This document shows positions 14,830 through 21,580 of a stretch of DNA of 23,447 nucleotides, piece by piece. A program made the translations under genes and the position numbers. Origin of the DNA: CABQCM01 sp965145485 (GTDB taxonomy: Bacteria > Bacillota > Clostridia > Oscillospirales > Acutalibacteraceae). How positions within the stretch are numbered: position 1 is the stretch's first letter; every line of letters starts with the position of its first letter. The DNA lies in assembly GCA_965145485.1 (NCBI GenBank), contig CBCTCU010000044.1:1-23447 (forward strand), given 5' to 3'. The notes under the pieces are model-generated. The model did not search any database. It worked only from the letters and a program-made list of their open reading frames with translations, and was not told the origin of the DNA.

Positions 14830-15060
14830 TATGGCCTGTCTTGATATGGCATTCATAGCCGTTTGTAGGTATGGTATCATGAACGCCAAAGAAGGATACC
14901 TTACACCCATGGATTGTAGGCTGGTGCTTGACTCAGAGCAGCATTGCCGGTTGCGGCTATGATATCAACGCAAAGCCTGAATGAGCATCCTATGCGCATG
15001 GTCTGTGGGATGGTGTTCGACTCAGAGCAACAGCGTTGTTTACAATTATTATATCACAGA
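14830..15060. repeat. Three diverged tandem repeats of about 80-90 bp
   Basis: Units begin at 14830, 14908 and 14997, each with a (C/T)ATGG start (spacings 78 and 89 nt). Units 2 and 3 share TGGTG(C/T)T(T/C)GACTCAGAGCA, with 17 of 19 bases identical (from 14922 and 15011). Units 1 and 2 share the block that starts GCCG and ends TATCA, 17 of 22 identical (ending TATGGTATCA and TATGATATCA). Unit 3 keeps the tail as TTATATCA. The whole unit is repeated, not just short blocks, so it is not a CRISPR. Traces of a further tail lie at 14785-14829. No coding frame is seen. Function unknown. Confidence 0.65.
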
Positions 15061-15335
15061 TACCGTGAAAACGAAAGGTGACGATCCTCCATCCAGGCAA
15101 AGCAGCGGTGCACGCTGCGGCCTATTGACGGCGACGGTGCCTGTGCTGCGCCCTTCTCCTTGGTGGTGAGAAACCCAAAATTCTATGAAAAGGGGAACGG
15201 TCGGCCCTAAAGCTGAGCGGGGGGCGTACCCATGCCATACGACCGGCAAAGGGCAAATAACGCCTGTTCGAGGAGGGGCATAGCGTCGGGCCGCAGGCAT
15301 TCAAACGATACCAGGCGGCCGAAACCGGCCCTTGA
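15061..15335. other. GC-rich gap upstream of the metal operon, no gene supported
   Basis: Together with the repeats to its left, this forms a long stretch without a gene. Minus-strand frames up to about 100 residues exist but have no ribosome binding site and an implausible composition. Nothing recognisable is seen. Confidence 0.4.
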
Positions 15336-15366
15336 TCCGTTTGGAAACAGTTTTGACCCAAACGGA
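15336..15366. promoter_or_regulatory. Perfect 9-bp inverted repeat upstream of the metal promoter
   Basis: TCCGTTTGG (15336-15344) is exactly complementary to CCAAACGGA (15358-15366), ending 19 nt before the -35 box of the metal operon. A short AGTTTTGT tail follows. It may be an activator site, for example for the AraC protein, or a weak terminator shielding the promoter. Confidence 0.45.
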
Positions 15367-15385
15367 AGTTTTGTCTCCCGCCCGG

Positions 15386-15414
15386 TTGACACGGCCCGGC
15401 AATAGGGATATTAT
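15386..15414 (+). promoter_or_regulatory. Near-consensus promoter of the metal export operon
   Basis: TTGACA (15386-15391), a perfect -35 box, is 17 nt from TATTAT (15409-15414), one base off consensus. Such a strong promoter needs a repressor, and a palindrome lies directly on the expected start site. Confidence 0.85.
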
Positions 15415-15418
15415 ATAG

Positions 15419-15440
15419 TAAACGATTAAGCAATCGTTTA
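15419..15440. promoter_or_regulatory. Palindromic operator, likely for ArsR
   Basis: TAAACGATT (15419-15427) and AATCGTTTA (15432-15440) are perfect 9-bp arms around AAGC. The centre lies about 15 bp downstream of the -10 box, over the expected start site at about 15421. AT-rich palindromes of this size at this place are typical ArsR/SmtB operators. That the nearby ArsR protein is the binder is inferred. Confidence 0.7.
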
Positions 15441-15476
15441 ATAATATACCCGGTTTAAGAAAGGGGCCGATACCAT

Positions 15477-15698
15477 ATGAAAAAAGCATACAAAATCGAA
15501 GTGGACTGCGCCAATTGCGCCAACAAAATGGAGGACGCCGCAAAGCGTACCCCCGGCGTCAAGGATGCTACCGTCAACTTTATGACGTTAAAAATGAACG
15601 TGGAATTTGAGGAGGGCTGTGACGCCCGGAACGTGATGGAGGCTGTCCGCAAAAACTGCAAAAGGGTGGAGGACGACTGCGAGATTTATCTGTCTTAA
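15477..15698 (+). CDS. Small HMA-domain metal-binding protein
   Basis: This 73-residue protein is a single heavy-metal-associated (HMA) domain with a beta-alpha-beta-beta-alpha-beta layout. The metal loop is D-C-A-N-C-A-N (about 10-16), a CxxC pair with Ala-Asn between the cysteines, of the sort found in Zn/Cd-type rather than copper (MTC/GMTCxxC) domains. Two further Cys (about 42 and 61) and Cys67 near the C-terminus are unusual extras. The ATG at 15477 follows AAAGGGG at 15460-15466. It lies just ahead of the P-type ATPase gene, which lacks its own HMA domain, so it probably acts as the detached metal-binding domain or metallochaperone for that pump in the cytoplasm. It is the first gene behind the strong promoter and operator. 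Confidence 0.87.
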   Translation: MKKAYKIEVDCANCANKMEDAAKRTPGVKDATVNFMTLKMNVEFEEGCDARNVMEAVRKNCKRVEDDCEIYLS

Positions 15699-15742
15699 AT
15701 AGAAAAATGTCCCACGCTGATCGTAAAAGGGGAGGAACCAAA

Positions 15743-17629
15743 GTGAACAAAAAACAAAAAAGGATGCTCGTTCGCATTCTTTGCGCGGCCGTTATGCTGG
15801 TTGCCCTGCACTTTATCCCGGTGACGGGAATCCTTCGGCTGGGCCTTTATCTGATCCCCTATCTGGTCATCGGGTATGATATTCTGATCAAAGCGGGCAA
15901 GGGCATCAAAAACGGGCAGATTTTTGACGAAAATTTCCTCATGGCCATTGCCACCGTCGGCGCCATTGTATTGGCGGTCTATGACCGGAGCGGCGACTAT
16001 ACCGAGGCCATTGCCGTGATGCTGTTTTATCAGGTGGGGGAGCTGTTTCAGAGCTACGCCGTGGGCAAGAGCCGGCGCAACATCAGCGACCTGATGGATA
16101 TCCGTCCGGACTATGCCAACATAGAGCGTGACGGAGCCTTGGAGAAAGTCGACCCGGACGAAGTGGGGGTGGGGAGTATCATCGTCGTTCAGCCCGGGGA
16201 AAAGGTGCCCATCGACGGCGTGGTGGTGCAGGGGGAATCCAGCCTCAACACCAGCGCGTTAACCGGCGAGAGCCTGCCGAGGGAGGTCAAAGAGGGCGAT
16301 GAAATTGTCAGCGGATGCATCAATATGTCCGGCGTGCTGAAAATCCAGACGACCAGGGAATTTGGCGAATCCACCGTGTCCAAAATCCTCGACCTGGTGG
16401 AAAACGCCAGCTCGCGCAAGGCGCGCTCGGAAGCCTTTATATCCAGATTTGCCAAATTCTACACACCCGCCGTCTGCCTTTGCGCTTTGGCGCTGGCCAT
16501 CCTTCCGCCGCTGGTGCGGCTGCTGGGTTTGGGCATGGCGGCCGAGTGGGGCGTTTGGATTTACCGCGCTTTGACCTTCCTGGTGATCAGCTGCCCCTGC
16601 GCGCTGGTGATCAGCATTCCGCTGAGCTTTTTTGCCGGTATCGGCGGCGCGAGCAAAGAGGGAATCCTGGTCAAGGGCTCCAATTATCTCGAGACGCTGT
16701 CCAATACCAAGGTGGTGGTGTTTGACAAGACCGGCACCCTGACCCAGGGCGTGTTTGAGGTCAACGGCATCCATCACAGCAAAACCGAGGACGCCAAGCT
16801 GGTGGAATACGCCGCCCTTGCCGAAAGCGCCTCCTCCCACCCCATCAGCAAAAGCCTGCAGAGAGCCTATGGCAAGGAGATTGACCGCTCCCGGGTGTCG
16901 GATATCGAGGAGATCAGCGGCAACGGCGTCATCGCCAAGGTCGACGGGGTGACGGTAGCCGCCGGCAACGACAAGCTGATGGACCGCTTGGGCGTGCCTT
17001 ATATCCCCTGCCACAGCGTCGGCACCATCATCCATATGGCCATGGATGGAAAGTACGCCGGCCATATCGTCATCTCGGACGTAGTGAAGCCGCATTCCAA
17101 GGAAGCCATCCAGGCGCTGCGGTCGGCCGGCGTGGAGAAGACCGTCATGCTCACCGGCGATTCGAGCAAGGTGGCCGGCCAGGTGGCCGAGACGCTGGGG
17201 GTCGATGAAGTATACAGCGAGCTGCTACCCGCCGGGAAGGTAGAGAAGGTGGAGCAGCTGCTTGCGCACAAACCGGATAGGGCAAGCCTTGCCTTTGTCG
17301 GCGACGGGATCAACGACGCGCCGGTGCTCGGGCGGGCGGACGTCGGCATCGCCATGGGGGCCATGGGCTCCGACGCCGCCATCGAGGCGGCCGACGTCGT
17401 GCTTATGGACGATGACCCCATGAAGATATCCAAGGCCATCCGCATTTCGCGCAAGTGCCTCTCCATAGTTTATGAGAATATTGTCTTTGCCATCGGGATT
17501 AAGCTGATCTGCCTGGTGTTGGGCGCGTTAGGAATTGCCAATATGTGGCTGGCGATCTTTGCCGACGTGGGCGTCATGATCATCGCGGTGCTCAACGCGA
17601 TCCGGGCGCTTTTTGTCAAAAGGCTGTGA
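15743..17629 (+). CDS. Heavy-metal P1B-type ATPase, Zn/Cd/Pb exporter type
   Basis: This 628-residue pump uses ATP to push heavy-metal ions out of the cell. Landmarks in order: actuator T-G-E-S (about 173-176), the membrane metal site S-C-P-C-A (Cys284, Cys286), phosphorylated Asp328 in DKTGTLT, the S-S-H-P nucleotide-domain His-Pro pair, GDGIND (about 520-525), and final helices with Lys in G-I-K-L-I-C and Asp in F-A-D-V-G. The CPC plus Lys/Asp set is that of P1B-2 ZntA/CadA pumps for Zn, Cd and Pb, and not the copper type. No HMA domain is fused at the N-terminus; one is encoded just upstream. The GTG at 15743 is used, with GGAGG 7 nt before it; the frame open to 15707 lacks a site. A terminator follows. 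Confidence 0.93.
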   Translation: MNKKQKRMLVRILCAAVMLVALHFIPVTGILRLGLYLIPYLVIGYDILIKAGKGIKNGQIFDENFLMAIATVGAIVLAVYDRSGDYTEAIAVMLFYQVGELFQSYAVGKSRRNISDLMDIRPDYANIERDGALEKVDPDEVGVGSIIVVQPGEKVPIDGVVVQGESSLNTSALTGESLPREVKEGDEIVSGCINMSGVLKIQTTREFGESTVSKILDLVENASSRKARSEAFISRFAKFYTPAVCLCALALAILPPLVRLLGLGMAAEWGVWIYRALTFLVISCPCALVISIPLSFFAGIGGASKEGILVKGSNYLETLSNTKVVVFDKTGTLTQGVFEVNGIHHSKTEDAKLVEYAALAESASSHPISKSLQRAYGKEIDRSRVSDIEEISGNGVIAKVDGVTVAAGNDKLMDRLGVPYIPCHSVGTIIHMAMDGKYAGHIVISDVVKPHSKEAIQALRSAGVEKTVMLTGDSSKVAGQVAETLGVDEVYSELLPAGKVEKVEQLLAHKPDRASLAFVGDGINDAPVLGRADVGIAMGAMGSDAAIEAADVVLMDDDPMKISKAIRISRKCLSIVYENIVFAIGIKLICLVLGALGIANMWLAIFADVGVMIIAVLNAIRALFVKRL

Positions 17630-17650
17630 TCCGGCAGCATCGCCAAAGTA

Positions 17651-17685
17651 AAAAACAGGAGCTTTTATGGAAGCTCCTGTTTTTT
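17651..17685 (+). terminator. Intrinsic terminator after the ATPase gene
   Basis: AAAACAGGAGCTT (17652-17664) and AAGCTCCTGTTTT (17671-17683) form a perfect stem with a 6-nt loop and the T run reaches 17685. It closes the metal operon 22 nt after the stop codon. Confidence 0.92.
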
Positions 17686-17988
17686 GTTGGCTGTGCCAAG
17701 CCTTTGGTTTGGTCGGTGGGGATTCCACATTCTAAAGCTTTCGATGCTATTACAGGGCATAACGAGATGAGAATACCATGCAGCAAAAGCGGGACTTGAG
17801 ATGATGCCAGCATAACGCCGTTTATTTTCCGCCGTATCAATGCCCCTGCCGCCCGTTTACCGGCCGCTATCCCATTCTTTAGCCACCCAATATGACACCC
17901 CCCTGCTTGCGGCGCGTATCGTCCGGCGCTGGCAAAGACAGTTTTCGATCACGGCGCGCAGGGATTCATCCGCTCGGGCAATCAAGGC
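17686..17988. other. Gap between metal operon and glycosidase, no gene supported
   Basis: I see no supported gene in this stretch. A 74-residue minus-strand frame runs through the ATPase terminator and is rejected. The region is of mixed composition without repeats I can recognise. Confidence 0.4.
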
Positions 17989-18025
17989 AATGCCCATCAC
18001 GCATGGCGCGTGATGGGCATTTTGT
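17989..18025. terminator. Hairpin downstream of the glycosidase gene
   Basis: AATGCCCATCACGC (17989-18002) and GCGTGATGGGCATT (18008-18021) form a perfect 14-bp stem with a 5-nt loop. It lies 30 nt past the stop of the leftward glycosidase gene. The better T run (TTTT) is on the plus-strand side, so it may act in both directions. Confidence 0.75.
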
Positions 18026-18054
18026 CTACTGCTTAGGCGAAATGGCGCCCTTTA

Positions 18055-21000
18055 TCAATGCTCAAAGATGCAGTGATATTCATTATTCTCGACCATGGAC
18101 TCGATGTATTCCTTTGGATAGCTCCATGCACCGGGAACCTCATCTTTCCAGGACTGGTCGGGAAGCTCAAAGTTGGTCGCCCAGGCCTTGCCCTCGTCGG
18201 TGGCGAGCATTTCGTCAATTTTTTCTTTGTAGAATTTCATTTCTTTAAACTGCGTGCTCGTGGTCATCCCGTCGCACAGATAATCCTGCCAGAGGATACC
18301 GGGCACGCCGCCGCCTTCGTATACCGCCTTGAACCAGGGGAAGAGGGCGGTGCAGGTCGAAATGTAAGCACCCCTGGTCATGCCATCCTCAGGAAGGTTG
18401 TACTCGGTGGTGTATTGTGTTTCGCCGTACAGGCTGTTGATGGCGATGTCGCGCATGCGGTTGAACTGGGCGAGCGGGAATTCTACAATGCCCTGCTCGC
18501 TTGCTTTCTTGGTCAGCTCATACACCTCCGAGGGGGAATAGGGCAGGGTGGTGTAATCGGAGTGGCCAAAGGTGGTTCCCGAAGACTGCATGATCTCGGC
18601 CACCATCGCGCAGCGCCGCTGGGAGTAATAGACATGGCGGTAATGAGAGTTGGTGGTGTCGGGGTCAATGCCGGCGACCAGGAAGTTGGCGCCCTCGGTG
18701 CGGATGGTCATTTTTGCGTTGGGCACCGATACCTCGGTGTTCTTAGGCGGGGTGCAGGATTCCAGGTTGTTGAGCAGGTTTTTGTAGTTGTTGGCCCGCT
18801 CGACCGTGCGGTAGAGGTCAAAGTCTATCATCGCGGTCGACCAGTCGTGGAAGGGAAGGCTGGTGTTTTCAAAATCGTATCCGGTCGCGTAGTTGCCGTC
18901 CCCGCTGTTGGAGGCCTCCTTCGCGATGCGAATCTGGTCAAAATCAGCGTAGTTGGCGCCATAGCCGTAGGCCTCGTTGAGCTCGGCAATGGTGGGATAC
19001 TTGCTCTTGAGCCATTCGCCAAAATTCATTTCCGTACGAGTGCCAAACGCATAGCGCAGTCCGATGTCCACTCGCATCCAGCCGCGGGTATCCTCGGTTG
19101 TGATGGGGATGGTGCCGTCGCCCGCCTGCCAGAACAGATCGCCGTAACGCTGATAGGTGTAATTCGCGCAATAGGCGTTGGCGCGGTCAAGCTTGGGATC
19201 GCTCCAACCGGTCATGCTGGCGTTGATGTCCGTTCCGCCGATGGCCGACGCAAACGAGACGGCGTTATTGTAGGGGTAAGAGCTGTACCCTTCGAGCTTG
19301 AAGCCCATCAGCCGGGCGACGTCCATCATGAATTTGTTGGCGTCCTTAGCATAGTAGCTTGGATCTCTTGTGGTGTCGTAACCGAAGGCGATGGTGCTCG
19401 ACAGGTAGTTGATGCCGGCTTCCTTCATATCGGTCAGGTCGTTGATGATGGTGCTGGCGCAGTCGGGGCCCCGGGCGACGTTGGAGCGCATGTCGGCCAT
19501 GGTCTGCGCGGCGATCAGCGGCGTGCGGGTACCGTCTTCCGTTACGACGTAGTTGTCGTTGTCCTCATTGAGGTAAATCTTGATGGAGTCGGTTTCCACG
19601 TTCACCGGAATGCGCACCGTCTTCAGGTTGTAATTGGAGCCGGTCATGACCTTGAGCACGATTTCCTCCGTCCAGGGGGCGGGCTGCACATACATCGTGC
19701 CGGTCACGGGGGTGCTGTAAGACTGAATGGTTTCGTAGGAGCTCATGAACTCCTCATAGGTGCGCAGCCACTCGTTGCGGGAGGGGGGATTGACCGCGTC
19801 CTTGGAAACCGGATTGGGCTCGGTGATCGCGCCGGTGTCGTCGACAATAAACTCAAAGCTGGAAGAAGCGGCCACATAGCCGTGCCAGATGGTAGCGGGC
19901 CAGTTGGGTCCGCCGCTGCGCTCGTTGCGAACCAGGGAGTTGATTACAATACGGTATTCTCCGGGCGCACTGTAAGTACGGTTGACGAAATTGACGTACA
20001 TCTCCCCCGTCTCGCCGGGATAAAAGTAATCATATACCCGCTCAAAGAGGTTTTCGGTCTCGCTGATCTGATCCCAGCCGCCTTCGGCGTTTTTCTTGTA
20101 AAGCAGCGGCTGGAAGCAGAAGGTGCCGTTGCCGTCGCCGTCCAGGATGGTGTCGCCCACATTCTTATAAGAGAATTTCATCCAGGTCAGGTCTTCGGCT
20201 TTGATGTTGCCCGACCGTACCAGATCGGTGGCGTCAAAGGAGGGGTACTGTGTGCCCTGCTTATCATCGGTGCGCCCCGAAAGCTGAGGTTTGTAGCTGT
20301 TGTTGTATGAAGCGGTGACATAGCCGTCGTAGGTAATCTCGATGTCGACAATGCCGGGAAGGTTGAGGTCATAGTAATTATTGCCGCCGGTGCGGTCGGC
20401 CTCTTCAAACGCTACCGCCTCCAGGTGGAGGGGGTCGAGCCCCTCACCCTGTACGGTGTAGGTGATGGGCACCGCGTCATAGGCGGTGATATTGGTCGGC
20501 ATGGAGTAGTCAACCGTAATGCCGTCGACCGTCAGGGTGCCGCTGACCTTCTCAGCGTTGTTGTATTTGTGCAGGTTCCCTGTCTTTTGGGATTCGGCGG
20601 AAATGGGGTTGTAAATCATCTTCCCATATTCGTCCAATGGATATTTCTCTACCTCCGACGGGTCGTTGGTGCCGCCGAGCTTGTCGATGACCTCCTTGGA
20701 GTCATCGATGTTGTCAATGGTCTGTACCTCGGTAAAGTCCGAGCCGTCTACGCCATAATAGAGGTCGAGGTTCACCTTTCCATCCCCCTTGTTGGCAAAT
20801 TCATCGATCAGCCCGACCGACATCTGCAAAATCTGCAAAGCGTCGGATGTGTTGATGGTGTAGTCCGCGTTGACATCGCCCATGGACTTTTCTTCCGCCG
20901 ACATCACATTGAGCTGCACCGAGTATTGCAGGCAAATCAAAGCATCGGCTGCGTCAATCTGGCCGTCTGCGTTGACATCGCCCATCACAAGCGAAGCCGT

Positions 21001-21084
21001 CGCCCCATCGGCCTGCGGTAGCGGGCAGACGAGCAGGACGGCCGCCAGCAAAAACGATAGCAGACATTTCCCTGGTGATTTCAT
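18055..21084 (-). CDS. Secreted dockerin protein with GH42-like glycosidase domain
   Basis: This 1009-residue protein opens with a signal peptide (about 1-27). A type I dockerin pair follows, with calcium loops G-D-V-N-A-D-G-Q-I-D-A-A-D (35-47) and G-D-V-N-A-D-Y-T-I-N-T-S-D (69-81). Dockerins usually sit at the C-terminus; here it is N-terminal. A long beta-rich region covers about 100-510. From about 530 a TIM-barrel-like domain includes F-G-E-W-L-K-S-K-Y-P-T-I-A-E-L-N-E-A-Y-G, very like the F-x-x-W-L-x-x-K-Y-G-T-I-x-x-L-N-x-A-W-G stretch of GH42 beta-galactosidases. The usual Asn-Glu acid/base motif is replaced by T-T-E-D (about Glu662), and R-T-E-G (about Glu795) could hold the nucleophile; both are inferences. 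The ATG at 21084 has AGGAGAGG upstream. It is probably exported and attached to a cohesin protein; its glycan substrate is unknown. Confidence 0.8.
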   Translation of the reverse strand: MKSPGKCLLSFLLAAVLLVCPLPQADGATASLVMGDVNADGQIDAADALICLQYSVQLNVMSAEEKSMGDVNADYTINTSDALQILQMSVGLIDEFANKGDGKVNLDLYYGVDGSDFTEVQTIDNIDDSKEVIDKLGGTNDPSEVEKYPLDEYGKMIYNPISAESQKTGNLHKYNNAEKVSGTLTVDGITVDYSMPTNITAYDAVPITYTVQGEGLDPLHLEAVAFEEADRTGGNNYYDLNLPGIVDIEITYDGYVTASYNNSYKPQLSGRTDDKQGTQYPSFDATDLVRSGNIKAEDLTWMKFSYKNVGDTILDGDGNGTFCFQPLLYKKNAEGGWDQISETENLFERVYDYFYPGETGEMYVNFVNRTYSAPGEYRIVINSLVRNERSGGPNWPATIWHGYVAASSSFEFIVDDTGAITEPNPVSKDAVNPPSRNEWLRTYEEFMSSYETIQSYSTPVTGTMYVQPAPWTEEIVLKVMTGSNYNLKTVRIPVNVETDSIKIYLNEDNDNYVVTEDGTRTPLIAAQTMADMRSNVARGPDCASTIINDLTDMKEAGINYLSSTIAFGYDTTRDPSYYAKDANKFMMDVARLMGFKLEGYSSYPYNNAVSFASAIGGTDINASMTGWSDPKLDRANAYCANYTYQRYGDLFWQAGDGTIPITTEDTRGWMRVDIGLRYAFGTRTEMNFGEWLKSKYPTIAELNEAYGYGANYADFDQIRIAKEASNSGDGNYATGYDFENTSLPFHDWSTAMIDFDLYRTVERANNYKNLLNNLESCTPPKNTEVSVPNAKMTIRTEGANFLVAGIDPDTTNSHYRHVYYSQRRCAMVAEIMQSSGTTFGHSDYTTLPYSPSEVYELTKKASEQGIVEFPLAQFNRMRDIAINSLYGETQYTTEYNLPEDGMTRGAYISTCTALFPWFKAVYEGGGVPGILWQDYLCDGMTTSTQFKEMKFYKEKIDEMLATDEGKAWATNFELPDQSWKDEVPGAWSYPKEYIESMVENNEYHCIFEH

Positions 21085-21138
21085 AAGTTCGCCTCTCCTT
21101 TTCCATACAAAATGGACAAAACAAATGCCATTGCGCAT

Positions 21139-21167
21139 ATATTACCATGTGAAATGCTGTAAGTCAA
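21139..21167 (-). promoter_or_regulatory. Promoter of the dockerin glycosidase gene
   Basis: On the minus strand, TTGACT (21167-21162) and TAATAT (21144-21139) are 17 nt apart. Transcription would start near 21132 and leave a leader of about 48 nt before the ATG at 21084. Confidence 0.7.
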
Positions 21168-21252
21168 TCGAAAATAACAGTAAATATGGGGGTATGGCTT
21201 GTTTGAAGCAATAAAATGCTAAATTAAAGCAAAAAAGTGTTAAAACCTGTTC

Positions 21253-21281
21253 TTGATATTTAGCAGGAAATATCTTAATAT
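21253..21281 (+). promoter_or_regulatory. Possible promoter of the surface protein gene
   Basis: TTGATA (21253-21258) and TAATAT (21276-21281) are 17 nt apart in an AT-rich stretch where chance matches are frequent. If used, the leader to the ATG at 21581 is about 290 nt and includes the hairpins at 21341-21566. Confidence 0.4.
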
Positions 21282-21340
21282 TAAAAATGACATAAAATAA
21301 TTATGGATAAGCCATCGGTTTTTATCGATTTTATCAAACG

Positions 21341-21566
21341 CTGCCATCTTTTATATTTGATCTTAAAGAGTAAAAGAAAGGGACGGTAGTCAATATCGGG
21401 CCTTTTTAAATATACAGGTATAAACGAGTTGATGGCAGTTGACAAGGGAAAGGGCACGAAACACCAGGCGTTTCCATTCTGGGTACTACTGGGATACAAG
21501 TCCCAGTTGACCAATAAGCCGGCTAGAATACACATCAAGGCATTTGGTAAGCTACCGGCTATTTTT
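21341..21566 (+). promoter_or_regulatory. Structured leader, possible cis-regulatory RNA
   Basis: Four nested or serial pairings are seen: CTGCCATC (21341-21348) with GATGGCAG (21431-21438); GAAAC (21458-21462) with GTTTC (21470-21474); ACTGGGA (21488-21494) with TCCCAGT (21501-21507), 7 bp perfect; and AGCCGG (21517-21522) with CCGGCT (near 21555-21560), followed by ATTTTT that runs straight into the AGGAGGAG ribosome binding site at 21567. The last stem plus T run is terminator-like, as in a riboswitch expression platform. I could not match it to GEMM, cobalamin, SAM, lysine or other classes I know. Confidence 0.4.
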
Positions 21567-21580
21567 AGGAGGAGTTAAAA

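Noticed and set aside
15011..15030. tRNA T-arm (GTTCGACTC)
   Set aside because: The flanking bases do not form a T stem, and no acceptor or anticodon arm can be placed upstream.
14830..15060. CRISPR array
   Set aside because: The intervals between the shared blocks are themselves similar, the spacing is uneven (78 and 89 nt), the units are diverged, and no cas gene is present.
15707..15742. Longer N-terminus for the P-type ATPase
   Set aside because: No ribosome binding site fits that start; GGAGG at 15731-15735 fits the GTG at 15743.
18058..20310. 750-residue plus-strand open frame
   Set aside because: It lies opposite the glycosidase gene, which has a signal peptide, dockerin and barrel motifs. 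The plus-strand product is Gly/Val/His-rich and matches no family, so it is an antisense shadow of GC-rich codons.
21439..21444. TTGACA as -35 box of the surface protein gene
   Set aside because: No acceptable -10 hexamer lies 16-18 nt downstream; the place at the expected spacing is GC-containing sequence.
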